From the IMG/VR virus record IMGVR_UViG_3300035703_000280, positions 1 through 33,730 of that record: a stretch of DNA of 33,730 nucleotides. One strand, 5' to 3'. The stretch's first letter is position 1. Each line of letters begins with the position of its first letter. Positions 14,661 to 21,412 of this stretch are shown here, piece after piece. The stretch comes from a virus. The translations under genes were made by a program, and so were the position numbers. The notes below the pieces were generated by a model. It did not search any database. It was given only the letters and a program-made list of their open reading frames with translations, and had not been told where the DNA came from.

Positions 14661-16864
14661 GTATTACTATTTCTTTCTTCAACTCAACAAGAGAAACCAA
14701 AGCCGCGAAGACTATGGACTTCGACTTTTTTCTGAAGTCAGTAGAACAAGGCATATGGCAAGACCTTGTCCTTAAATACCGAAACCTTGAAGAAGGCGAA
14801 AACAAAACCAACTTTAAACGCAAGCTACCTGCTATATCCCCTTCGGGTAAGTTCGCAGAACGCAAGGCGGATGCTCTCGAAGCTCACTCTGGTATTCTTT
14901 GCATGGATATCGATGAGAAAGATAATCCCGAGATGCAAATCGAACAACTGCAATCAGACCCGTATGTTTATGCCTATCACCAGTCAGTCGGAGGATATGG
15001 CTATGCAGTATACTTCTTAATTGAGCCTACAAAGCACCTAGAAGCCTACCACGCCATAGAAAAGCACCTAGCCGATAGTTACCACCTTATTTGCGATCCA
15101 GCGTGTAAGGATACCTCTAGACTTCGCTTTGTCTCATTTGACCCGCATCTTTACAGACGCGAAGGCAAAACACAAGTATTTAAACGATACCTAAAACAAC
15201 CAAAAGCAGAGGCGCGTCGGTATTATCCACACACCAAATCCGATATTGACCATATACTTACGCAAGTGTGCTCTCGTGGCATTGATTTAACCAACAGCTC
15301 CTATTTTGATTGGCTTCAGATTGGCTTTGCACTTGCAGGGCATTATGGAGAGGCAGGCCGTATCTACTTTCATGCAATCTCCCAGCAAAGCGAAAAATAT
15401 GACTCTAAGACGTGTGATGCCAAGTATACCGAGTGCCTCAAAACAGGAAAAGGCCGCGTAAAAATCAATACTTTCTTTTACAAGTGCAAAGAAGCCGGTA
15501 TTGAGATACAAACGGAGGAGACTCGAAAGATAGAGCGATATACCAAAGCACAAATGATGCATGGGTTTAAGTCGGATGCGGAAATAAATGAATCCGTAAA
15601 CAAATTAGGCAAACAAGATGGCATTGACCCTGAAATAACTCAAGAAATCATTGAGCAAACACTCGCTATACCACGCTCCGAGCTTACCAAAGAGAAACAG
15701 ACAAACTTATTACCCGAAATCCGCGCCGCGCTGGCTACCTATGGACTGAAACGCAATGAAGTGACCGGTATTGTCGAATACCAAGACCGACCGCTTACCG
15801 ATTGGGATGTTAACACTATCTGGGGTGAGATCGCCGATAATTTAGGCTCTAGATGTGCTAAGAGCACTGTAGAAGACATCATAAATTCAGATGCAACGCC
15901 CTCTTACAACCCTTTTACCGAGTTTTTCGCAAAGCATCAAGACAAAACCCCGCAAAATTGCATAGATAAACTTGCCGAATGCATTACGCCGTACTTCGAT
16001 GGCGAAACCGAAGAGAACGCAAGGGCAATTGCAACTATCTTTATTCGCAAGTGGATAGTATCAATCGTTGCATCCATGCATGGCACTTACTCTCTCTTGA
16101 TCCTAGTGCTTGTCGGAGGACAAGGCATCGGAAAGACTAATTTCTTTCGCTGGCTCCTACCTGAAGAGCTCCGAGACTATTATGGCGAGTCTAAGCTCGA
16201 CTCGGGCAAAGACGATGCTATGCTTATGACCTCAAAGCTAATATTATGCGATGATGAGTTTTCCGGCAAAAGCAAAAGCGAATACAAGCACCTAAAAGAC
16301 ATAAGCTCAAAGCAATGGTTTAATATGAGACTACCCTACGGCCGCCGTACGCAAGACTTCAGGCGATACGCCGTGCTTTGCGGGACTTCGAATGACTCCG
16401 AGATTATAAACGACCCTACAGGGAACCGCCGTATCGTGCCTATCAATGTCAAGTCCATAGACTTTCAAGCATTTAAGGCGATTGATAAGACCGAGCTTTT
16501 AATGGAAGCCTATCATATCTATAAAACCGAAGGTGATAGCTCTTGGCAATTAGAAAAACAGGATATTCAGCTGCTTAATGACTCTGCAAAGTCCAATGAG
16601 CAAGTAGATACAGTTGAAGAGGCTATTCTCATGTATTTCGAAAAGACTGAAGCCGATATCGATGCAAACTGGTGGACAACGACCGAAATAGTATCTCACA
16701 TGATGCAATTCACAAAGTTGCATTTTAACATGACTCGGATAGGAATCGCGATGAAAAATCTCGGTTTTCCAAAAGCATCACGAAGGAAAAATGGCAAAGT
16801 TATGCGCTGTTACTGGGTTCGCGAAAGGGTGCAACACAAACCTGACAACATCTATTATGGCTAA
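14657..16864 (+). CDS. VirE-type primase-helicase (VirE_N, PriCT_2, VirE ATPase)
   Basis: 735 residues, the main replication protein. Residues 1-185 resemble the BT4734/VirE_N domain common in Bacteroidota mobile elements (HSGILCMDIDEKDNP; GGYGYAVYFLIEP; DTSRLRFVSFDP). Residues 205-290 look like PriCT_2 (FDWLQIGFALAGHYGEAGR; YTECLKTGKGRVKINTFFY). Residues 450-620 form the VirE P-loop ATPase: Walker A GGQGIGKTN at about 487-495, ILCDDEFSGK as Walker B, and TGNRRIVPINV near the end. The C-terminus carries a winged-helix-like segment. It would prime and unwind the phage genome. The gene ends inside the first arm of the iteron region and is coupled to the DnaA-like gene upstream. Confidence 0.85.
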   Translation: MSITISFFNSTRETKAAKTMDFDFFLKSVEQGIWQDLVLKYRNLEEGENKTNFKRKLPAISPSGKFAERKADALEAHSGILCMDIDEKDNPEMQIEQLQSDPYVYAYHQSVGGYGYAVYFLIEPTKHLEAYHAIEKHLADSYHLICDPACKDTSRLRFVSFDPHLYRREGKTQVFKRYLKQPKAEARRYYPHTKSDIDHILTQVCSRGIDLTNSSYFDWLQIGFALAGHYGEAGRIYFHAISQQSEKYDSKTCDAKYTECLKTGKGRVKINTFFYKCKEAGIEIQTEETRKIERYTKAQMMHGFKSDAEINESVNKLGKQDGIDPEITQEIIEQTLAIPRSELTKEKQTNLLPEIRAALATYGLKRNEVTGIVEYQDRPLTDWDVNTIWGEIADNLGSRCAKSTVEDIINSDATPSYNPFTEFFAKHQDKTPQNCIDKLAECITPYFDGETEENARAIATIFIRKWIVSIVASMHGTYSLLILVLVGGQGIGKTNFFRWLLPEELRDYYGESKLDSGKDDAMLMTSKLILCDDEFSGKSKSEYKHLKDISSKQWFNMRLPYGRRTQDFRRYAVLCGTSNDSEIINDPTGNRRIVPINVKSIDFQAFKAIDKTELLMEAYHIYKTEGDSSWQLEKQDIQLLNDSAKSNEQVDTVEEAILMYFEKTEADIDANWWTTTEIVSHMMQFTKLHFNMTRIGIAMKNLGFPKASRRKNGKVMRCYWVRERVQHKPDNIYYG

Positions 16865-17099
16865 TTTCTGCAAATAGGCTCAAAAATGGGGTGTTGTCAG
16901 GTTTAGGAAAAAATAGCTCCATTTAAGCCTATAAAAAAAATATATGTGTGTGTATGTAATATCATGTACTCTATTCCTATAATATATATAAAATAACTTG
17001 ACAACTTGACAACATTTAGTATAAGTAACTGAAAATAAACAATTTAAGTGTTGCCAGGTTTGTTTTTAAACCTGACAACAACCTGACAACATGACAACA
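16838..17099 (+). other. Candidate replication origin: iterons around an AT-rich core
   Basis: Eight copies of a TGACAAC core lie in 262 bases. Full AAACCTGACAACA copies are at 16838-16850 and 17068-17080. Reverse copies are at 16892-16904 (perfect) and 17049-17061 (one change). Shorter copies are at 16996-17005, 17005-17014, 17081-17091 and 17092-17099. Between the second and third copies lies a very AT-rich block (16921-16997) with TATATA runs. Two inverted pairs can form stem-loops, the right-hand one with a 6-base loop (17062-17067). The only protein-free part of the replication block is here, next to DnaA-like and primase-helicase genes. The repeats could instead be operators for the helicase gene, since the last copies overlap its start codon. 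Confidence 0.6.
16998..17025 (+). promoter_or_regulatory. Promoter for the helicase gene
   Basis: TTGACA at 16998-17003 is followed after 16 bases by TATAAG at 17020-17025. The -35 element is part of one iteron copy and a second TTGACA (17006-17011) is part of the next. A protein bound to the iterons would therefore block or tune this promoter. Transcription would start near 17032 and run into the hairpin at 17049-17080 just before the ATG at 17091. Confidence 0.5.
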
Positions 17100-18512
17100 C
17101 TACGTAAATACCAAGCCGATGCAATTGAGAACCTCCGCAAAGCCTTTGCCGATGGACACCGAGCCGTAATTCTTTGCGCTCCGACCGGAGCGGGTAAAAC
17201 GGTGATGTTCTCTGCAATCGCTCAAGGCGCACTGCAAAAAGGCAAAAGAGTAATGATAGTGACCGACCGAGGTGAGCTTTTATGGCAAGCAGGCGGGGCG
17301 CTTAATAACCTTGCAATCGTGCCCGAGCTTATTACCGCCGAGACTACCAGAGTCAACTCAAGCCAGCGTATATTCGTTGCTATGATCGAGACAATATACC
17401 GCCGAGCTGAACAGCGGATCTACAGCGAACTGCTAAACTCGGTTGACTTATTCATATTTGATGAATGCCATAAGCGGACATTCGACAAGCTCTTCCCTCT
17501 TCTTCCCTCTCATGCGAGAGTGCTTGGAGCGACGGCCACACCATACCGAGAGGGGAAGGGGACACCGTTGACCGACCTGTATACTCACATGGTAGAGGCT
17601 TCCACTATTCCGAGCCTGATAGCAGATGGCTATTTAGCCAAGCCCTCGTATTATTCCGTGCCTATCGATTTGAGCGGCGTAAAAACCAAAGGCGATGACT
17701 TCGATGCTGATTCCCTAGGAGCTGAATACTCAAGAATGCAGATATTCAAGGGCGCGGTTCAGAACTACCAGCGATGGACACCGAATACCAAGGCGATAGC
17801 TTTTGCGCCGAATTTGAAGAGCGCGGCTGAACTATATGCAGAATTCGAGAAGGAGGGGCACCCTGTAATATCATTAAATGCCCTTGCGAGCCTCGTAGAT
17901 AGGCGAAACGCCCTCAAGTGGTACAAAGAGACCCCCGCCGCCGTTTTGATCAATGTAGGGCTTTTTACGACAGGTTTTGATGAGCCGAGTATTGAGACGG
18001 TCATTCTATACCGAGCTACCAAGTCTTTGCCCTTGTTTCTCCAGATGGTAGGACGCGGCTCTCGGACCTGCGAGGGTAAAGACAAATTCACGGTCTTGGA
18101 TTTTGGGAATAACCTTTACCGCTTTGGGATGTGGGACGATTCGAGGGACTGGACAAAACCTCCGAAGAAGAAGCGGGATGGCTTGGCCGTTTACAAGAAT
18201 TGCATTCACTGCGACGCGTTCCTATATGCATCCGCTCGCGTGTGCTCGGAGTGTGGAAAACTTATTCCAAAAACAGAACGCGAAGTTCTAGAGGAGTTAG
18301 TTATATTGACAAAGCATGAGGCTCGCGAGATGGCTAAGCTCGGAGGCTTGCAAGATTGGATCGCCTTGACAAAGGCGGGTAAATTACATCCTTTGTATGT
18401 TCTGCAAAGTTTGTGTAAGTTGCGAACTGAAGCCGAAGCCTACCGAGATGCGATGGGATATGCAAGAGGCTGGTTATTCATACACAAAGACAAGACAGGA
18501 CACTTGAGATGA
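17091..18512 (+). CDS. SF2 DEAD/DECH-box helicase with C-terminal zinc ribbon
   Basis: 473 residues. It starts directly with LRKYQADAIENL, the Q-motif-like beginning of the UvsW/type III restriction-like helicases. Walker A APTGAGKT is at residues 30-37, the DECH box at 124-127, and motif III GATATPYR follows. Motif V-type FTTGFDEP and motif VI QMVGRGSR (from residue 318) close the core. Four cysteines (371, 374, 385, 388) form a short zinc ribbon. The likely role is DNA unwinding or branch migration in replication and recombination. The start codon lies inside the last iteron and has no Shine-Dalgarno site. The preceding hairpin may affect translation. Confidence 0.85.
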   Translation: MTTLRKYQADAIENLRKAFADGHRAVILCAPTGAGKTVMFSAIAQGALQKGKRVMIVTDRGELLWQAGGALNNLAIVPELITAETTRVNSSQRIFVAMIETIYRRAEQRIYSELLNSVDLFIFDECHKRTFDKLFPLLPSHARVLGATATPYREGKGTPLTDLYTHMVEASTIPSLIADGYLAKPSYYSVPIDLSGVKTKGDDFDADSLGAEYSRMQIFKGAVQNYQRWTPNTKAIAFAPNLKSAAELYAEFEKEGHPVISLNALASLVDRRNALKWYKETPAAVLINVGLFTTGFDEPSIETVILYRATKSLPLFLQMVGRGSRTCEGKDKFTVLDFGNNLYRFGMWDDSRDWTKPPKKKRDGLAVYKNCIHCDAFLYASARVCSECGKLIPKTEREVLEELVILTKHEAREMAKLGGLQDWIALTKAGKLHPLYVLQSLCKLRTEAEAYRDAMGYARGWLFIHKDKTGHLR

Positions 18513-18670
18513 CTACCGAGCAATGGCTTAACGATATGATAGATGACATAGTCATGGAATACGGCGTGTCTCATGATACGGCACGTATTATGCTCTTTGC
18601 TTGGCTTGCAGAGTTACTAAGATGGAGTCCGAAGTTTTACGCAATGATGGATTATTTGCTAAATGACTGA
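18509..18670 (+). CDS. Small acidic hypothetical protein, 53 residues
   Basis: The start ATG 18509 overlaps the helicase stop (ATGA) and its stop overlaps the next gene by eight bases. The protein (MTTEQWLNDMIDDIVMEYGV start) is helical and acidic with an aromatic second half (FAWLAELLRWSPKFYAMMDY). No family recognised. Its location between a helicase and a nuclease, with tight coupling on both sides, argues that it is real and belongs to the same pathway. Confidence 0.55.
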   Translation: MTTEQWLNDMIDDIVMEYGVSHDTARIMLFAWLAELLRWSPKFYAMMDYLLND

Positions 18671-18983
18671 ACAACAACTACAAGCTCAGTGCTTTATCTG
18701 GCATTGGAATATGAGGCCTGAAGAGCGCGGGCTTTTGTACATGAATCATAACAACCCACGCGATGCGAGGCAAGGCGCTCAACTGAAGGTGATGGGTATG
18801 ATATCTGGCGTTGCTGATATGACCTACCTATCGAAGAGCGGCCCGATATTCTTGGAGTTCAAGACTGCAACGGGTCGCCAAACAGACCGCCAAAAGTGGT
18901 GGCAAAGCCAAGTAGAGAATGCAGGATATCGCTATTGCATCGTAAGAAATTTTGAAGAGTTTGTAAAGTCCATAGATATTTGA
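18663..18983 (+). CDS. VRR-NUC domain nuclease
   Basis: 106 residues, the usual size for stand-alone phage VRR-NUC proteins. Landmarks are GMISGVADMTYL with the metal-binding Asp, FLEFKTATGRQTDRQKWW with Glu and Lys of the ExK motif plus the downstream Gln, and AGYRYCIVRNFEEFVK as the C-terminal strand and helix. VRR-NUC enzymes are PD-(D/E)XK family nucleases, several of which cut branched DNA. Next to the SF2 helicase, a structure-specific nuclease in replication or recombination is the probable role. It is the last gene before the tRNA-like sequences. Confidence 0.8.
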   Translation: MTEQQLQAQCFIWHWNMRPEERGLLYMNHNNPRDARQGAQLKVMGMISGVADMTYLSKSGPIFLEFKTATGRQTDRQKWWQSQVENAGYRYCIVRNFEEFVKSIDI

Positions 18984-18996
18984 GTATATTAGAGTT

Positions 18997-19132
18997 AGTC
19001 AGGTGGCGGAATCGGTAGACGCAGCTGCGATGGTTTAGCTGGAAGGTGCAACTCCTTAAGTTTACGGACTTTTAACAATAGCAGAGTAAGTCAGTTAGCA
19101 ACCATCATGCAGGTTCGAATCCTGCCCTGACT
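18997..19132 (+). tRNA. Oversized class II tRNA-like sequence (Leu-like D-arm)
   Basis: A perfect 7-bp acceptor stem is formed by AGTCAGG (18997-19003) and CCTGACT (19126-19132). The D-arm TGGCGGAATCGGTAGACGC is that of tRNA-Leu. The T-arm GCAGG-TTCGAAT-CCTGC (19109-19125) is perfect. Total length is 136 bases against about 85-90 for a class II tRNA. No ordinary anticodon arm follows the D-arm. Instead GATGGTT (19029-19035) can pair with AACCATC (19100-19106), enclosing 64 bases. Inside is a 4-bp hairpin with a 7-base loop TGCAACT (CAA would be a Leu anticodon, but base 33 is not U). CCA is not encoded. A T-run follows. TTGTAA (18961) and TATATT (18985) may be its promoter. Confidence 0.6.
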
Positions 19133-19164
19133 GTTTTTTAAAAATTAATAAAAAGGAAAACCAA

Positions 19165-19479
19165 ATGAAAGTAAAGGTAGCAGGACACACTTACGAGCTA
19201 TCCAATTTTGAAAACAAGGATACAGAAGGACAGACGATCCAGTTTATTCACAAAGAACCAATTGAAGAAGGTTCAACTGAATTAAAAACAGTTGCAGACG
19301 GAACAACCAATGAAGAACTTATAGAGGTTCTTATCGACCGTTTAGTTTTTTTGCAAGCTAAATTCCCGTGTAGAGAGAACGCAATTACAATTACTAAACT
19401 TGAGGAATGTTTAATGTGGCTGAATAAGCGAACTGCTGATAGAAATAATCGGAATGTCGAAGGCAAAAATGAGAAATGA
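19165..19479 (+). CDS. tad1: Tad1-type anti-Thoeris/anti-CBASS sponge protein
   Basis: 104 residues, ribosome site AAAAGGA upstream. The N-terminal half is beta-rich (HTYELSNFEN; GQTIQFIHKEP). The C-terminal half is the helical hairpin shared by Tad1 and Acb2 proteins (DGTTNEELIEVLIDRL; FPCRENAITITKLEECLMWL; KRTADR). Tad1 captures the cyclic ADP-ribose isomer made by Thoeris ThsB, and members also bind CBASS cyclic oligonucleotides, so defence effectors are not triggered. Phe62, Asn72, Arg89 and Arg93 have the same spacing (10, 17, 4) as the pocket residues I recall for the Clostridium botulinum Tad1 (F82, N92, R109, R113); that recall was not checked. The gene sits alone between two tRNA-like sequences, a typical accessory spot. 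Confidence 0.75.
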   Translation: MKVKVAGHTYELSNFENKDTEGQTIQFIHKEPIEEGSTELKTVADGTTNEELIEVLIDRLVFLQAKFPCRENAITITKLEECLMWLNKRTADRNNRNVEGKNEK

Positions 19480-19539
19480 TATATTGCGCAGTGTGTGCAA
19501 ATATTAAGTCTATTGCATGGTCAAAAGAGCATAAATGTT

Positions 19540-19651
19540 AGTCAGGTGGCGAAATTGGTTAGACGCTGCCCGTGGAGGGTTGATTGGTTCTGTTCGATTC
19601 AGACGTTGGAAATGGTGTTCCACAAATGCGGGTTCGAGTTTCGCCCTGACT
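19540..19651 (+). tRNA. Second oversized class II tRNA-like sequence
   Basis: Same acceptor stem as the first (AGTCAGG 19540-19546 with CCTGACT 19645-19651), a closely similar D-arm (TGGCGAAATTGGTTAGACGC), and a T-arm GCGGG-TTCGAGT-TTCGC (19628-19644, two G-U pairs). Length 112 bases. GTGGAG (19572-19577) can pair with TTCCAC (19618-19623), enclosing 40 bases. These contain a hairpin TCTG-TTCGATT-CAGA (19589-19603). Its loop has U33 and would read CGA (Ser) if it were an anticodon loop. The middle parts of the two elements are unrelated in sequence but similar in layout. CCA is not encoded. The methyltransferase gene starts 23 bases downstream. Confidence 0.55.
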
Positions 19652-19674
19652 ACAAACAACAACAAGAGAGACTT

Positions 19675-20256
19675 ATGAATCATTACTACCAAAACATCCA
19701 AGGCTGGTTTGACTACGAAGAGATAATCAAGCTAGCCATTGACAAAGCCGAAGACGGCGCAAAGTTTGTAGAGATCGGAGCTTGGAAAGGCAAGAGCGCC
19801 GCGTTTGCAGGCGTTGAGATCCTGAATAGTGGTAAAGCAATCACTTACTATGCAGTAGATCACTTCTTAGGCTCTGAAGAGCACCGCAATCCCGTGAGTG
19901 ACTTTTACGACTTTAAATGCCAAAGTGGTGAATTACGAACGGAATATCATGCTAATATCGAGCCTGTTAAGTCGGTAGTCAAGACTTACGACATGACAAG
20001 CGCTCAAGCTTCGAAGATGTTCAAGAAAAAGAGCGTGGACTTTATCTTTATTGACGGCTCGCATGATTACGACTCTGTTTGTGTGGATATTGAGATATGG
20101 CTTCCAAAACTCAAGCCCGGTGGAATGATTGGAGGTCATGATTATACGACGCATGAAACAGTCAAACAAGCAGTAGATACTTATTTTACGGACTTGCAAA
20201 TTATCGGCAAGTCATGGTTATACATTTCAAGGAGTGGAGAGAATGGCAAAGATTGA
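19675..20256 (+). CDS. Class I SAM-dependent methyltransferase (Methyltransf_24-like)
   Basis: 193 residues from ATG 19675. A longer frame from 19495 exists only because the upstream tRNA-like sequence lacks stops in that frame. Motif I is FVEIGAWKGKSA (residues 31-42). An acidic residue ends the second strand (YYAVDHF). SVDFIFIDGSHDYDSV is the strand-4 motif with the His-Asp pair typical of the Methyltransf_24 group, and LKPGGMIGGHDY follows. These enzymes often methylate sugars or small molecules and stand next to glycosyltransferases, as here (GT25 and GT7 downstream). A DNA methyltransferase is unlikely because no DPPY-type motif is present. Confidence 0.8.
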   Translation: MNHYYQNIQGWFDYEEIIKLAIDKAEDGAKFVEIGAWKGKSAAFAGVEILNSGKAITYYAVDHFLGSEEHRNPVSDFYDFKCQSGELRTEYHANIEPVKSVVKTYDMTSAQASKMFKKKSVDFIFIDGSHDYDSVCVDIEIWLPKLKPGGMIGGHDYTTHETVKQAVDTYFTDLQIIGKSWLYISRSGENGKD

Positions 20257-20566
20257 GATTAGCGGCGAGGTGGTGTATGTCGGAGCGCCTGTAAAGTATT
20301 CCGATAAATTCACCAAAGCGGAGATCGTGGTAAAGGATTCGACAAGCAAGTATCCAGAGTTTATCAAGTTCGAGGCGATTAACGACAAGGTCGAACTCAT
20401 GCGAGGGTATCCAGTTGGTACTCAAGTAATTGCAGAGGGCTTTGTCGGTGGTAAGGAATATCAAAAGAAAGAAGGCGGGATTGGGTATATCACAAGTATC
20501 AAGCTCGCTAAGATTTACGAAAACAAGCCCGCGCCTGTAGAGGTTCCCGATGCTATACCATTTTGA
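20243..20566 (+). CDS. SSB-like OB-fold protein (DUF3127-like)
   Basis: 107 residues from ATG 20243, eight bases after AAGGAG; GTG 20234 would fall inside that site. The order EISGEVVYVGAPVKYSDKF, KAEIVVKDSTSKYPEFIKFEA, then INDKVELMRGYPVGTQV matches the OB-fold layout of DUF3127 proteins, which occur mainly in Bacteroidota. The C-terminal end VEVPDAIPF resembles the acidic DDIPF tip of SSB that recruits partner proteins. It would coat single-stranded DNA and assist the Sak4-like ATPase, although its gene lies in the accessory block. It overlaps the methyltransferase end by 14 bases. Confidence 0.75.
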   Translation: MAKIEISGEVVYVGAPVKYSDKFTKAEIVVKDSTSKYPEFIKFEAINDKVELMRGYPVGTQVIAEGFVGGKEYQKKEGGIGYITSIKLAKIYENKPAPVEVPDAIPF

Positions 20567-20810
20567 CGACCACTTCGACGAGATGCCTACCCTTGACTGG
20601 GAGGAACTCAAAGACAAAGACTTTAAGACAGAGATCATGAAGAACGGCGTGCCTTTCGAGGCGCGTCTGTTTCTCGCGGGTTCGGGATGGAAGCTGAAGC
20701 TGACTAACAAAGTAACAGGTCGATATGCTTTGGAGCTTCGCTTCCGTAATATGAATCTTAACGATGCGATGGTAAAAGCGGAGTTTTACATATTGGAGAA
20801 TCTGGAATGA
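20550..20810 (+). CDS. Small hypothetical protein
   Basis: 86 residues. It overlaps the SSB-like gene by 17 bases and the next by four. Acidic N-terminus (HFDDHFDEMPTLDWEELKD) and a beta-rich middle (ARLFLAGSGWKLKLTN; YALELRFRNMNL). No family recognised. The tight overlap with the SSB-like gene suggests co-expression. A role with single-stranded DNA is possible but there is no direct sign of it. Confidence 0.55.
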   Translation: MLYHFDDHFDEMPTLDWEELKDKDFKTEIMKNGVPFEARLFLAGSGWKLKLTNKVTGRYALELRFRNMNLNDAMVKAEFYILENLE

Positions 20811-21412
20811 GACTATCCGAGTGTGATGTTAGGTATATCAATTTAGATACGGCTCTTAGCAATCGAATAGAGATGGAGCGCCAGTTTGGAATGATTGGTA
20901 TGAATAAGACCGAGCGGATAAGTGCAAAGACAATACCAGCGCCAAGCGGCTCTAAATTTGACAAGCACTTTGTCGGATGTGGCCAGTCTCATATAGACGC
21001 CCTGCAGTCAGGCGAAGCGCCGTTATTGATACTTGAAGACGATGCGCAAGTTACCGAAGACTACCGCGAAGAGATAGATATTCCACATGGCGCGGATGCG
21101 ATCTATCTTGGTTGGTCAATGGCTAATAAGAGAATGACGGTAAAGAACTTCAGCGAACACTTGGTAAAGGTTACAGGCTTAGCGGCGGCTCATGCTATAC
21201 TCTATTTGAGTAAACGGTATAAGGACTTTGCAGAGGATGCGATCAGGCGTGCAATCTATGAAGAGCAAGTTCCTTTGGATGTGATGCTTGCGTATATTCA
21301 AAAAGACTTCAATGTCTATGCAGTTCGCAAGCCGTATTTTATCCAATCGGATGCACGATATTCGCTAAACAAATGGGAATCACTAACAAGAGGCGAACTA
21401 CATGAGACTTGA
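20807..21412 (+). CDS. GT25-family glycosyltransferase
   Basis: 201 residues. The beginning VRYINLDTALSNRIEMERQF is the typical INLDxxxxR start of family GT25 (LPS and procollagen galactosyltransferases). ERISAKTI follows, then GCGQSHIDAL and the metal-site strand LLILEDDAQV, all in the usual order. The C-terminal half is shortened relative to bacterial LPS enzymes. It is ATGA-coupled to the gene before and overlaps the second glycosyltransferase by 11 bases. The substrate is unknown. Modification of the virion, of host surface sugars, or of an intracellular acceptor are all possible. Confidence 0.75.
   Translation: MRLSECDVRYINLDTALSNRIEMERQFGMIGMNKTERISAKTIPAPSGSKFDKHFVGCGQSHIDALQSGEAPLLILEDDAQVTEDYREEIDIPHGADAIYLGWSMANKRMTVKNFSEHLVKVTGLAAAHAILYLSKRYKDFAEDAIRRAIYEEQVPLDVMLAYIQKDFNVYAVRKPYFIQSDARYSLNKWESLTRGELHET

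Noticed and set aside
18997-19132. Interpretation of the 136-base tRNA-like element as a tmRNA
   Set aside because: It is far too short, lacks the G3-U70 alanine identity pair (third pair is T-A) and has no convincing tag ending in Ala-Ala; the long helix after the D-arm is the only tmRNA-like trait.
19495-19674. N-terminal extension of the methyltransferase from 19495
   Set aside because: The extra 60 residues are a translation of the tRNA-like sequence at 19540-19651; the domain starts after ATG 19675.
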